Positions 52,152 to 62,253 of a DNA stretch of 64,000 nucleotides are shown piece after piece. The translations under genes were made by a program, and so were the position numbers. Source of the stretch: Carbonatibacter sp965199245 (GTDB taxonomy: Bacteria > Pseudomonadota > Alphaproteobacteria > Kiloniellales > Kiloniellaceae); assembly GCA_965199245.1 (NCBI GenBank), contig CBDAQP010000001.1, positions 806,001 to 870,000 of the forward strand, in the 5' to 3' direction. The notes beneath the pieces are model-generated. The model did no database searches. It was not told where the DNA came from and was given only the letters and a program-made list of their open reading frames with translations. Numbering within the stretch: position 1 is the stretch's first letter; every line of letters starts with the position of its first letter.

Positions 52152-53276
52152 TACCAATTCCTGAAAGTTAGAACCCATGTGCCCATTTTCTGTACCCAAT
52201 GGACCTGATTTTCGATGGTCTTTCGGTGAGGTTGTTCCATGCGTCACAACAGAGGGAAACGATCTGGTCCTGATTGTCAAAGATCCGGTTTGACAGCCAG
52301 TTTTGTCGCAAATATTGCCAGACATTTTCGACCGGGGCCGGGCTGCGTGGCGGCAACGGCAAGAGGGTGATATTGTCCGGGATATCCAGTTTGCCGGTGG
52401 TGTGCCAGCCCGCCTTGTCAAGGATAATGACAGCATGGGCACCGGGTTCGACCTGTGATGATATTTCTTCCAGGTGCCCTTGCATCCCGCGTGTATCACA
52501 CTGCGGCAGGACAAGAGCGGCCCCCACACCCCGGGCCGGGCAGATCGCCCCGAATATCCAGGCGGATTTTGTGCGCTGGTCTTTTGGTGCCACAGGCCGT
52601 GTGCCCCGTTTGGCCCAACATATTGTTCTTCTGGCCAACACGCGCCTCATCCTGCCACCGGATTTCCAGTGGGACAAATTCCGGCTTGCAGAGAGGCTAT
52701 TTCGGCGGGGAAGTTTTTTTTAAATGCGTCAGTCGCATGCCCGTTCTGACCATGATGACGCGGTCGCGCTGTCAGTTTCCTGTATCCATGTTTGCGCAAG
52801 GTGGCACTCAGGCAACTTTCGCTGATGCTGAGGCGATAGTCCTCCCATAACCACTGCGCCAGATCCAGAAGTCGCCAGCGCACCATCGATAGCAGGCAAT
52901 GGCCCTGTTTCAACGCGGGCAATCAGGGCAGCAAGCCGGGCCTCACTGGCCGGTCGCCCGCTTCCCGAACGCTGCAAAAGCCCGTCCGGACCTTCTGCAT
53001 TGAAACGCAACACCCAATCACGAACAATTTGACGACCAACGCCGCCGACTTGCGCGACTTCACTGCGACTGCCGCCATCATGGATGACCGCAAGGGCAAG
53101 CAAACGGCGCGTCCGGTTCGAATCTGTTGAGAAGGCGGCGAAGACGGGATGCGTCATCATCCTGACGCAGGGGAAGGGGCTGACCCATGACAAATCTCCA
53201 AAACTGTGTCCTTCCTTGAATCACAGAATCTGCTCACGCGCCAGGCCCAGAGAGTCTTTATCTTATGGAATTGGTA
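52152..53276 (-). mobile_element. IS630-type B element nested in type A
   Basis: Ends TACCAATTCC and GGAATTGGTA, flanked by TAA on both sides. About 1125 bp. This is the best-preserved type B copy: long frames cover the HTH part (53193-52729 region) and the catalytic part. Confidence 0.83.
52168..53193 (-). pseudogene. IS630-family transposase (type B), frameshifted
   Basis: The N-terminal frame reads RTRRLLALAVIHDGGSRSEVAQVGGVGRQIVRDWVLRFNAEGPDGLLQRSGSGRPASEARLAAL. The C-terminal frame reads KRGTRPVAPKDQRTKSAWIFGAICPARGVGAALVLPQ, AVIILDKAGWHTTGKL and PAPVENVWQYLRQNWLSN with the second Asp and the Glu of the DDE triad. A break in the middle separates the two. Confidence 0.78.
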
Positions 53277-53277
53277 T

Positions 53278-53944
53278 AAGGGGGCAGGAAGAGCAGGGTA
53301 TGCCCTGCTTTTTGGATGATATTCTGCGTAGCTTGTGAAATGTTGCGTTATCCATGACGATGACAGAGTTTTCAGGAAGTTGAGGCAGCAAATCCTGTTT
53401 GACCCATGCGGTGAAAATATCTGCAGTGACGTTTGCCTGAAACAGGCCGACTGTCAGCAGGGTTTTCCCGATCAGGGCACCAATCGCATTGGTTCGGCCC
53501 CTGGCCTGCCAATCGCACAGGCCATCACACCGTTGACCTGTTGGTGCATAACCATGCGTGCGGGGCATGTCATGGGCAAAGCCGCTTTCATCGATATGAA
53601 CAATAGGACGGCCCCGGTGCTCATACATCTTTATCATCGTTTGGAAGACATGCCGTGCGCCAGCGCACGTCTTTGGATGCGTGAGAGTTTTTTTTATAGG
53701 TCACACCCAAACGGCGCAGGGCGTAATGGATCCCCTGACACACCAAAACGACGAGCACGCTCATAGTGATATGCATCAGGATAAGCCACAACATCACGCG
53801 CCAGGGCGACCATATCAATCTTTGTCGCCGGCTTATTCCGGGTTGTCTTCGGCTCAGGGGTCTTGAGCCAACGGGTGACGCCCCACACAAAAACGCTCCG
53901 CAACCTGCGCTATTGTAAGGCCTGCCTTCTCCCGGACAGATCAA
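53278..53944 (-). pseudogene. IS630-family transposase (type A), 5' part
   Basis: Frames WLKTPEPKTTRNKPATKIDMVALARDVVAYPDAYHYERARRFGVS and MIKMYEHRGRPIVHIDESGFAHDMPRTHGYAPTGQRCDGLCDWQARGRTNAIGALIGKTLL, almost identical to the copy at 27.4-28.2 kb. The rest lies beyond the nested insertion at 52031-52151. Confidence 0.75.
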
Positions 53945-54167
53945 ACCTTACTGCCGAAATCTGATGAATACCTCATCCATAAAGTATAACCAGATTATAA
54001 TGAATTGGATATATCTGGTCGAAAAACCAGGATCACCTCTAACAGACAGCAAGCACCAGCCAAGCGTTCACGACAGCATATCATAGACCTTGCAAGGGAG
54101 AGTGGTTAATTTATGTTGTACGGATTATGTACGTATACTATAAACAGAGTCGGAAAGGAGCTTACTC

Positions 54168-54443
54168 ATGTTGTATGCAGAAGCGAAAACAGAAAGAATT
54201 GAAGTCAGAACAACTGCAAGGATGAAGTCATTGTTGCAATCAGCGGCCCAATGCGCCCACAAGAATGTTACGGAATTTCTGTTGGATGCCGGTGTAACTG
54301 CAGCTGAGGAGGCACTTGCGAACCGTCGCCTTTTCGAATTGGATGATGCCAAATGGGACGAATTTCAGCAAGCCCTTGATCGTCCAGTCACACACAAACC
54401 TCGCCTTGCTAAATTGCTTTCGGAAAAGAGCATCGTTGAGTGA
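54168..54443 (+). CDS. tacA: DUF1778-type antitoxin (TacA-like)
   Basis: A 91-residue ribbon-helix-helix antitoxin: TERIEVRTTARMKSLLQSAAQCAHKNVTEFLLDAGVTAAEEALANRRLFELDDAKWDEFQQALDRP. The C-terminal FELDDAKWDEFQQAL is the conserved toxin-binding segment. Overlaps the acetyltransferase gene by four bases. Confidence 0.92.
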   Translation: MLYAEAKTERIEVRTTARMKSLLQSAAQCAHKNVTEFLLDAGVTAAEEALANRRLFELDDAKWDEFQQALDRPVTHKPRLAKLLSEKSIVE

Positions 54444-54952
54444 CATCCCGGAATAAGTTTTCTCCAGTAAGTAAGCTGGATAAATCACACGATGTGGCGA
54501 GCTTTGATTGTGGCAAAGACTCGCTCAATCAGCATATCCACAAATACGCATTGACCAACCAGAAGGCTGGCAGTGCAACAACCTACGTAATAAGGGAGGA
54601 AAACTCGGGTGTTGTTGTTGGCTTTCATAGCCTGGCTGTAAGTGCTGTAGAACATGCCCGGACAACTGAACGTGTTCAGAAGGGCATCGCACGCCACCCC
54701 GTTCCCGTCATGCTTCTGGCCCGGCTTGCCGTTCATAAAGACTTTCAAAGGTGTGGTCTTGGTAAAGCCTTGCTTAAAGACGCATTGCTAAGAACTGCAC
54801 AGGTTGCTGATATTGCAGGCATTCGTGCGTTACTTGTACATGCAAAGGATGAGGACGCACGAGATTGGTATGAAGCTTTTGACTTGGAGCCTAGTCCAAC
54901 AAACCCTTTTCATCTCTTCCTTTTGATGAAAGACCTCAGGGCGTTGCTGTAG
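54440..54952 (+). CDS. tacT: GNAT-type acetyltransferase toxin (TacT-like)
   Basis: A 170-residue GNAT toxin that acetylates aminoacyl-tRNA in characterised relatives. VSKLDKSHDVASFDCGKDSLNQHIHKYAL is the family N-terminus, LARLAVHKDFQRCGLGKALLKDAL near residues 94-117 is the acetyl-CoA loop (QRCGLG), and ARDWYEAFDLEPSPTNPFHLFL includes the catalytic Tyr. Start GTG at 54440. Appears intact. Confidence 0.93.
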   Translation: MTSRNKFSPVSKLDKSHDVASFDCGKDSLNQHIHKYALTNQKAGSATTYVIREENSGVVVGFHSLAVSAVEHARTTERVQKGIARHPVPVMLLARLAVHKDFQRCGLGKALLKDALLRTAQVADIAGIRALLVHAKDEDARDWYEAFDLEPSPTNPFHLFLLMKDLRALL

Positions 54953-55194
54953 CTTAGCAGATAGATAGGTGTCCGCCGGACACTTTTCGCTGAGACAAAG
55001 CGGGCTGTATTTTGATCAAGCTCGGGAAACTTGCGGACACAGGGTGTTCCAGCAGTCGTTTCGAGAGATTTACGCGAAATCCATAGCACATCTGAGAGCC
55101 ACGGGTTCTTCCTGCGCACCAACCCTGAAGGAAACATTTTTGGAGGTTTTCTTGGATCAGCCCCTTCCCTTGCGTCAGGATTATGACGCATCCG
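54953..55194. other. Intergenic region ending in an IS630-type B 5' fragment
   Basis: No gene to about 55124. From 55125 the bases TTTGGAGGTTTTCTTGGATC and the following QPLPLRQDYDAS-coding stretch are the transposase start of a type B element, cut at 55195 by an IS3 end. Confidence 0.55.
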
Positions 55195-56122
55195 GTGCTG
55201 TTCTCCCCAAAGCTGTTCCACTGAGTAGTCAGCTTTTCCCATATGACAGGTTCATGCGATCTTGTCCACTCTGTTCCGGGTTAACACGGAACAGAGTGAT
55301 GCGAATTCATTGGGTGTTGCCCAATTCAGGGCGGAGTGTGGCCTGTGATTGTTATAGTTGATCCTCCATCTTTCGGTCACGCCTCTCTCAGGCTTGAAAA
55401 CAGGTTTTCATTCAGGCATTCATCCCTGACCCGGGCGTTGAAGGCTTCGATGAAACCGTTTTGGCCGGGCTTGCCCGGCTGTATGAACTGGAGATCAACG
55501 TCACTGTCCCGAGCCCATTTGAACATCGCCATCGAGGTGTATCCGGTGCCATTGTCACAGACGATGACCCCCGGTTTGCCATGCAAGTCGAGGAGCCGGG
55601 TCAGTTCCCTGGCCACCCGAAGAACGTTAATCGAAAAATCCACGGTCATGGCGTGGCATTGTCTGGTGAAATCATCGATAACATTGAACAGCCGGATACG
55701 CCGGCCGCTGGATAGCTCATAAAGTCCATGCTCCATTTCTGTCCGGGGGATGTCGGCAGCACCAGGGGCCTGCGAACGATCGCCGCCTTTTCTTGCGCTT
55801 GCGTACCTGCAAACCTTCTTCGACGTATATCCGATGGGTCTTTTTGTGGTTGGCCCCGAAGCCCTCACGCCTGAGCAGAACATGCCATCGCGGATGGCCA
55901 AAGCGACGATGCCGATCGGCCAGCTCCCGCATCTTCCGCCGCAACTCTGTCTCCGGTGACTGAACCGGTTTGTAGCGGTGCGTAGAACGCGGCTGACCCG
56001 CCAGACGACAGGATCGGCGTCAGGCCAGTCTCCTGAAGCAGCACAACAGCGCGGCGACGCCCAGATCTTTTTTAGAACCTCCTCCAACGCCATCCTGTCC
56101 AGCGATAAATCCGCAACCAGCT
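55195..56122 (-). mobile_element. IS3-family (IS407-type) element, 5'-truncated
   Basis: It ends at TGCTGTTCTCCCC (55197). Leftward reading gives the orfA C-terminus (LVADLSLDRMALEEVL), broken N-terminal orfB, then the integrase core RRIRLFNVIDDFTRQCHAMTVD, GKPGVIVCDNGTGY and QPGKPGQNGFIEAFNARVRDECLNENLF. The start of orfA is missing; at 56123 an IS5-type element begins. Confidence 0.8.
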
Positions 56123-56967
56123 GGACACCCGTATCAACCCCCGATTTATGCCCTGCTGTGACCAATTGTGATTTTTCGAGACGTTGACGGCGTTTTTTTC
56201 GCCGCAGATTGCGGTGGCGGGACGTTTTTTACGACGAAATCCGCATTCCGGACGGACTGCGGTTGCCCGGCGTTCATGGAAGATCAGGCGATCCATGTTG
56301 TACGCGAGATTGGCCAGCGTCAGTTTGGTTTCTGCCCGTTTGAGACCGATGGTGCGGATGAACAGACCGAAGCGGTTTTTCTGATGGGCGAAAACATGCT
56401 CGACCCGTGCGCGGATGGCTGATTTTCGCGCGTTGGCCCGTGCGCTGGCTTTCGGCATGGGTTTACCCTTGGGTTTCTTGCGATGGATGCGGCTGACCAG
56501 CATTTTCTTCGCCAGCCATTTCTCATTGCTTTCAGAGCGATAGGCTGTGTCACCCCAGACTTCGGATGACGTGTTGTCCGTATCAAACACACGCTGGGTT
56601 GATGCCCGTCCGCAGCTGTAGCCGATGTCACGGCCTGGCCCCGGATGAAGCCGTAGCGCCGGTCAATACTGATGTGGGACTTGTAGCCAAAGGTCGGCGT
56701 GGCGATTTGTGGCAGGGGTGTGCCATCAGGCCGGTAGCGAACCTTGCCACCCACCTTCAGCGTCCAGCGCGCATCCACGTCCTTTTGTGCTGCTTTGGCG
56801 GGGTTATCCGGCCAGATTTCAGTTGCGCTTTTGCCCTCCTTGACGGCTTTTTTCTCAGGCTCGGTGTTGCGTTGCTTCGGTGCCGGAACAAGGGACGCAT
56901 CGACGATCTGCCCCGACATCGGGATATAACCTTTCTTGTGCAGTTGCCAGTCAAAAGCCTTCATTAG
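56123..56967 (-). mobile_element. IS5-type element with GGACACCCGTATCAACC end, 5'-truncated
   Basis: The minus strand carries MKAFDWQLHKKGYIPMSGQIVDASLVPAPKQ, then DARWTLKVGGKVRYRPDGTPLPQIATPTFGYKSHISIDRRYGFIRG, and AEVWGDTAYRS-like and RARVEHVFAHQKNRFGLFIRTIGLKRAE segments in two frames: an IS5-group DDE transposase. The 5' end is cut by the IS1478-like element at 56968. Confidence 0.8.
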
Positions 56968-58399
56968 TTCGCGCTGAAAAACTCTGAAGTCCGCAGATAA
57001 TATGGATTCCCAGAGGGAATCAAATATTGTAAAATGCCGGCAGGATCGCTTTCACCCCTCGTTTTCTGGTAGATTTTCATGAAGCCCAAGAAGCAACACC
57101 ACCGACCTCTTTCGCGAACGCCTTGATTCGATCATCGACAAGGAACATAATCTGATACGCCTGAGCAACTTGATGACCTGGTCCGCATTCGACGATGCCT
57201 TTGGCAAGCACGACAGGCCGCCGTCCGGCGAAACCAACGCGTTTGATGGTCGGGCTGCACGATCTGAAACACATGTACGACCTGATGAGGTTGTGGAGCG
57301 GTGGGTCGAGAACCCCTACTGGCCGTATTTCTGCGGTTTTGATTTTTTTCAGCACCGCCTGCCGATTGACTCCGGCACGATGACGCGCTGGCGCAAGCGT
57401 GTCGGTTCCGCAGGCATGGAGCAGGTTCTGTCGGCGACAGTCGGTGTTGCGGTTGACGGTCAAGGACAGCAGCTTCGAGCGGATTACGGTGGCGTTCAAC
57501 CCGGGGCCATCGCCCATCCCACCGACAGCCGTCTGTATCTGAAAGCGTTGCAAGTTCTCAGGCCAAACGGCACGGCCTTGTCCTGCGCCGCAGCCACACC
57601 CGTGTGGCCAGACGCGTTGCCCTTATGGCCGGGCGTTACGCCCATGCCAGACAGTTCCGGCGCATGCGCCGCGAGATCAGGAAACTCAAGACCTGTCCGG
57701 GCCGGGTTTTCCGCGATATTGTCCGTAAGATTGCCGGGAACGCCGGCCTCGAGGCCCGGTTCGCGAAACTGTTGGGCCTGGTGGAACGTCTTCTGATGCA
57801 ACAGCCCGGGGACAGGAACAGGCTCTATGCCCTGCACGCTCCGGAAGTTGCCTGCATCGCCAGGGGTAAGGCGCGTAATCCTGACGAGTTTGGTGCCAGG
57901 GTCGGGATTGCCACCACCAACCGTGAGGGTCTGGTGCTGGCGGCGAAAAGTTTCCGGGGCAATCCCTACGATGGCCATACTCTGGCCGATACAGTGGCCC
58001 GGGCCGCCCGGATGACTGGAGTCGACCCGGAACGGGTCTACGTCGACAGGGGCTATCGTGGCCACAATGACGAGGGTGAGGCCTCGGTCATGATGTCAGG
58101 GCGCACGCGCGGATTGAGCCCGCAGATGACGCGCGAACTCAAACGAAGGTCGGCCATCGAGGCCACCATCGGACACATGAAAACCGATGGCTGCCTTGAC
58201 CGGAACTTTCTGAAAGGCCAGACTGGAGACGCCATGAACGCCTTGCTGGCGGCCATAACATGCGTCTGAACGCCATCGCGTTTTGGCTTGTCCGGGTCAT
58301 CAATGCGGTGATCAGGACGACGAAAACGGCAAAACCGAATACTTCACAACGCCTCCAACGCTTCGAAATAGCAATAGCTTAGGCTTTGTTCAGCGCGAA
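56968..58399 (+). mobile_element. IS5-type element with TTCGCGCTGAA ends, copy 2 (IS1478-like)
   Basis: Terminal repeats TTCGCGCTGAA and TTCAGCGCGAA bound about 1432 bp. The transposase region 57079-58269 is frameshifted but nearly complete. It inserted between the IS5-type fragment and an IS1031-type fragment. Confidence 0.78.
57079..58269 (+). pseudogene. IS5-family (IS1478-like) transposase, frameshifted
   Basis: Readable parts: ETHVRPDEVVERWVENPYWPYFCGFDFFQHRLPIDSGTMTRWRKRVGSAGMEQVLSATVGVAVD, then in another frame RRMRREIRKLKTCPGRVFRDIVRKIAG, KARNPDEFGARVGIATTNREGLVL, RVYVDRGYRGHNDEGEASVMMSGRTRGLS and RRSAIEATIGHMKTDGCLDRNFLKG. Two or more shifts around 57480-57600 split it. Confidence 0.8.
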
Positions 58400-58599
58400 C
58401 TAAAGCGAGGTGAAGAAAAAGCGTTCAAGGTGTTGCCAAAACGCTGGATTGTCGAGCGATCTTTCGCATGGCTGGAACCTGCAAGGCGGCTGGCAAAACA
58501 TTACGAAAATCTCGACAAAACGCAGGAGGCCATGATCCGGCTACGCTTCATACAAATCGCAATCAACAGAATTATAAAACTTATTTGTTAGACAGCTTC
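58400..58599 (+). pseudogene. IS1031-type transposase, C-terminal fragment
   Basis: Reads LKRGEEKAFKVLPKRWIVERSFAWLEPARRLAKHYENLDKTQEAMIRLRFIQIAINRIIKLIC and ends at TTGTTAGACAGCTTC, the terminal repeat of the IS1031-type element. Confidence 0.8.
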
Positions 58600-58643
58600 T
58601 GAGAAATTTATGCGCCTGACCTCTGCTGCTGCCAATCAAGCGG

Positions 58644-61109
58644 TCAATCCATCAAAAACTTATAATTCCAATTGTGTTCAACAAGAATTGCTATTGAAAC
58701 ATGGTCAAGATGGGCTGAACCACCTCTAGATAACAACATCCTTTGAGAATTTGTGCTCTGAATACCTCCTCGCGGCGCAAAAAACTTAAAGGAACAGTGA
58801 TTTTGCCTACTTTTGTCATAAAATCTGTCGAACTCATGAGAAATGGGTGCAGCATCATTTTCGCTAAGTGCAATTTTCTCACCACTTCTCAATTGTTTAA
58901 TGATGTTTCTTTCTGCAATTGCCTGGTTTTTGTGTTGAGGGTCTGAGCGAATAAATCTGCACAAGTTCTTTAATGCTAGTCTCATCCTCTCGAATTTGCC
59001 CTGCATCCTTAGATCTAGAGTTCTAAAGGCATGCGCATTAACGGGAAGTTTAATGGACTGCACCTCAGACAAAAGGTTGTCCCAATTTGCACCCTGATGG
59101 CGAAAATTATTTCGTTGGAAATACAACATTTCTTTCCACTTGCACTTGTTGTCAGTCAACAAAACTGACCCGGTAACTTGTGCTAGGAAAAGTGAAATTT
59201 CAAAATTTGGAGCAAAGCTGGACATCAAAAGTTGACCGTCCCCTGTGCCATCCTCACTTTCATCCAGAAGAATAAAAGGATCTTGAGCTTTAAGCTCCTC
59301 AATACGTGCGAGCGCGGCTTCTACGCCTTGCTCGTCGATGTCTGAAACATTCGTCTGAATTTCCTGCTTGAGCACAGTTCGCGGTAACATGTACATCAAA
59401 TCTTGCCTGCACAATTTTTGAACAAGATCCAGATCACCGTCGTTTATTGGCAACAACTTCGAACGTTGTTTTGCCATATCCAACATCTGTTCTTGTAAAT
59501 GACGGTCAAAATTACATATGTCGGGGATGAAATTGATGAACCCATCCCTAATGAAGGGCTCTAACTCCAATACCAGAAAAAAATGCTTTAAAGCCTCTCG
59601 CCTATATTGGTTAGGGTTTTCAACCGGGCTGAATTCTGGCCTGACGCTGTTCGGGTTCACGAACGGCGACTGAATGAAAATTTCATCGAAATATAGAGAC
59701 AAAGATATTGCATTCTGGGGTAACACGCGCGGGTCAATTAAGCCCGAATACACAGCTCGCAATCTGCTGTCTGGCTTTGGCAACAACTCCATGATTTCTG
59801 TTTCTACAGGCCATAAGAATCCATAAAGCTCATAAACTTTTTTAACCTGCTCTCCAGAAAGAGATTGTCTTACATCATTCCAATTCCGATCTTTTCCCTC
59901 ATGAAACCCCAGAATATCTCTGATGCCGCGACAAAGGGCTAAATTCCTCTCTCGAATACTTAAAACTTTCCACGATGGTCTTTCGTGCTCTGCCTTGCCT
60001 CTACAACAGTTGCGGAACTGCCTCCCGCTTCCACAGCCGCATGACTGCCTCGGCTTGAGTTTTTCTGGAACCTCTTTTCTGAGGCATTTATTTTCGGGAT
60101 GTCGACGTCCGAAAGCGTCTTGATAATCAGAACGGCCGCCTGCATACCCAATATAGATTTCTCCTGGATACTTCAAAGGTTCGTTTGGCGGCATTACCAC
60201 AGTGCGAAAATCTGCCCATGTCCCTCGTGCTTCGTTTTCAGGCAACAACCATTCTTTTTCTCCAGCCACGATATGCTTTCGTGCTCTGGTTTTGATAATG
60301 CTATTGATTACTGAGACCTCACTACGTGTTAAGTTACGACTATTAATAAATTGATCAGTCCGTACTAGGCTGCTTCTATGCTTTTGAGAGTATTCTCGTT
60401 TTTCTAGCGGTACGCAGCCATCACGCTCTTGAGCGTATTCTAAATTTGTAAGGATCAAACAGTGGTTTAGATCCAAAGGGAAAATGGTTTGCGTTGCTTT
60501 TAAGGCAATGTCTGGTTCTTCAGGGAATAGGCACTCTGCTGAGGTTGGTGGCAAGGCGTAGTTGTAGGTTGTGACAGGATGATCAGAGGTTATGAATTTT
60601 ATGTCTGAATCCTTTGCGGAGACAATTTCGCGAACCCCTTCAGTCCAAATCGTAACGTGCATGTTGCGAATGTTGGCCATCTCGACCATCAATTCGTTTT
60701 GCGTCAAATTATCATAATGCTTGCTGATCCAACTTAGCCCTTTGGGTGTTCGGATTTTTTGGGCGTCGATGAATTCAAAGAAACTTTGGAAGTGTTCGCG
60801 CCATTTCTCAGGGTTATTAGTTATGTAAGCTCTAACGGCCCTAGCACCTCTATCATCTATGGCACCGAACAATATGCTTTCGATTTGGTCACTAACCTTG
60901 TCCGCGAAAAATGTAGAATAGAGATCGTATTCGACAAAACACTTGCTCACAGGTCGAAGTCGATAGGCATTCATCGCTATTTTACGCCCGTCATCCAACA
61001 CTTTCATTTTTGGATTTAGGTCGTAACGATGAAGCTGGTTTTGAGACCTTGACAAAAAGCCTTTTTGATACCAAACTGGCACATAATGGTTGTTTCTTCT
61101 CTTGGACAT
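58644..61109 (-). CDS. Large DUF4238 / SEC-C domain protein of unknown function
   Basis: About 821 residues from this start. The N-terminus MSKRRNNHYVPVWYQKGFLS is the DUF4238 signature; that domain runs to about residue 270, with FITSDHPVTTYN and a RTARKH-like end. RQSCGCGSGRQFRNCCRGK near residue 355 is a SEC-C zinc motif. The C-terminal 450 residues are not recognised, although FLAQVTGSVLLTDNKCKWKEML is reminiscent of a PIN-like strand. DUF4238 and SEC-C proteins occur in defence islands, but a role here is inference. An in-frame ATG at 61268 would add 53 residues, but it lies beside IS3 DNA. A/T-rich codon use differs from the ccm genes, suggesting transfer. Confidence 0.72.
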   Translation of the reverse strand: MSKRRNNHYVPVWYQKGFLSRSQNQLHRYDLNPKMKVLDDGRKIAMNAYRLRPVSKCFVEYDLYSTFFADKVSDQIESILFGAIDDRGARAVRAYITNNPEKWREHFQSFFEFIDAQKIRTPKGLSWISKHYDNLTQNELMVEMANIRNMHVTIWTEGVREIVSAKDSDIKFITSDHPVTTYNYALPPTSAECLFPEEPDIALKATQTIFPLDLNHCLILTNLEYAQERDGCVPLEKREYSQKHRSSLVRTDQFINSRNLTRSEVSVINSIIKTRARKHIVAGEKEWLLPENEARGTWADFRTVVMPPNEPLKYPGEIYIGYAGGRSDYQDAFGRRHPENKCLRKEVPEKLKPRQSCGCGSGRQFRNCCRGKAEHERPSWKVLSIRERNLALCRGIRDILGFHEGKDRNWNDVRQSLSGEQVKKVYELYGFLWPVETEIMELLPKPDSRLRAVYSGLIDPRVLPQNAISLSLYFDEIFIQSPFVNPNSVRPEFSPVENPNQYRREALKHFFLVLELEPFIRDGFINFIPDICNFDRHLQEQMLDMAKQRSKLLPINDGDLDLVQKLCRQDLMYMLPRTVLKQEIQTNVSDIDEQGVEAALARIEELKAQDPFILLDESEDGTGDGQLLMSSFAPNFEISLFLAQVTGSVLLTDNKCKWKEMLYFQRNNFRHQGANWDNLLSEVQSIKLPVNAHAFRTLDLRMQGKFERMRLALKNLCRFIRSDPQHKNQAIAERNIIKQLRSGEKIALSENDAAPISHEFDRFYDKSRQNHCSFKFFAPRGGIQSTNSQRMLLSRGGSAHLDHVSIAILVEHNWNYKFLMD

Positions 61110-61268
61110 CGCCAGGTCACATTCAATTAATTTTTGATACGCTGCAAAGTGATCAGCGTTTGTTGAGAATTCACGCAGTAGCAAATTAGGTGGCCTTGAT
61201 GATGTTGACCTTCCCCCTGCCTCAGGGCCACTTCCACGGTTAGGAATTTGATATTTATCATGTGGCAT

Positions 61269-61388
61269 TCTTTTGCGCTAGAGGGGCATGCCCCTCTAGC
61301 GCGGCGAAAGTCCTCCGGGGGCATATAACCAAGTGAACTGTGCGGTCTTTCCTGCTGTTCTCCCCAAACCTATGCCATTGAGCAGTTA
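61269..61388 (-). mobile_element. IS3-family remnants (orfB C-terminus and IS407-type end)
   Basis: The minus strand reads ERPHSSLGYMPPEDFRRARGA, the C-terminal end of an IS3-group orfB different from the IS407-type one. From 61353 rightward lies the IS407-type end TGCTGTTCTCCCC. Both are fragments. Confidence 0.6.
61275..61302. repeat. 28-bp perfect palindrome
   Basis: GCGCTAGAGGGGCA followed by its exact inverse complement, with no loop. It lies 166 bp upstream of the chosen start of the DUF4238 gene and inside the IS3 orfB remnant. Confidence 0.75.
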
Positions 61389-61706
61389 TACCATTTCCGG
61401 AAAGTCAGCACCCATGGGTTCATTTTCTGTATCCAATGGACATGGTTTTCCATGGTCTTCCGGTGAAGTTATTCCACGCGCCACAGCAGAGGGAACCCAT
61501 CTGAGATTGGACTATTCTGTTTGACAGCCAATTCCGTCGCAGATATTGTTAGAGGTTTTCGACCGGGGCCGGGCTGCGTGGCGGCAGAGGCAAGAGGGTG
61601 ATATTGTCGGGACTATCCAGATTGTTTGTCGTGTGCCCTCCGGCCTGATCCAGAATGATGAGGGCATGGGCACCGAGTTCGACCTGTGATGATCTGTCCT
61701 CCAGAT
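61389..61706 (-). mobile_element. IS630-type B element, 3' fragment
   Basis: It starts TACCATTTCC and carries the catalytic end of the transposase on the minus strand (HALIILDQAGGHTTNNLDSPDNITLLPLPPRSPAPVENL). Cut at 61707 by an IS5-type element. Confidence 0.7.
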
Positions 61707-62253
61707 GGAGACCCGTATTAACCTGGCGTGATGAGCGATTTTGTGATTCCATGTTTTTTTATGCTTTTTTGAGGGAGTGGGTCATGGAGCGGAGAGGTTT
61801 TTTTCAGTCTGTCAGATCATCTTGATCAGATCAGCAAGGACGGTGATCCTCTGGAGGTTCTCGAGGCCACGGTGGATTTTGACTATTTCCGGGGGTGGCT
61901 GGTCGAGGGGCTGGGGTATGGCGACGGCGCGAAAGGTGGTCGCCCGCCTTTTGATCCGGTGTCCATGTTCAAGGCGATGATCCTGCAGGCACAGCATAAC
62001 CTGAGCGACAAAAAAATGGAATTCATGATCCGGTGTCCTGGATGCGCTTTCTGGATTTCGACCTTGGCGGCCCGACGCCGGACGAGAACACGATCCGCCT
62101 GTTTCGCAACAAACTGACGGAAACCGGGACCCTGCGGCGGGTAATGAAGGCTTTTGACTGGCAACTGCACAAGAAAGGTTATATCCCGATGTCGGGGCAG
62201 ATCGTCGATGCGTCCCTTGTCCCGGCACCGAAGCAGCGCAATACCGAGCCTGA

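Larger units (their letters stand above)
52031..54012 (-). mobile_element. IS630-type A element interrupted by IS630-type B
   Basis: The outer parts 52031-52151 and 53277-54012 match the type A element at 27394-28277 (VHIDESGFAHDM, VIVMDNATFHK, YSPDLNSIEQKWAHLK). Between them sits a type B element. Removing it restores the GGGGAATAAGGGGGC of the intact copy. The transposase also has frameshifts. Confidence 0.83.
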
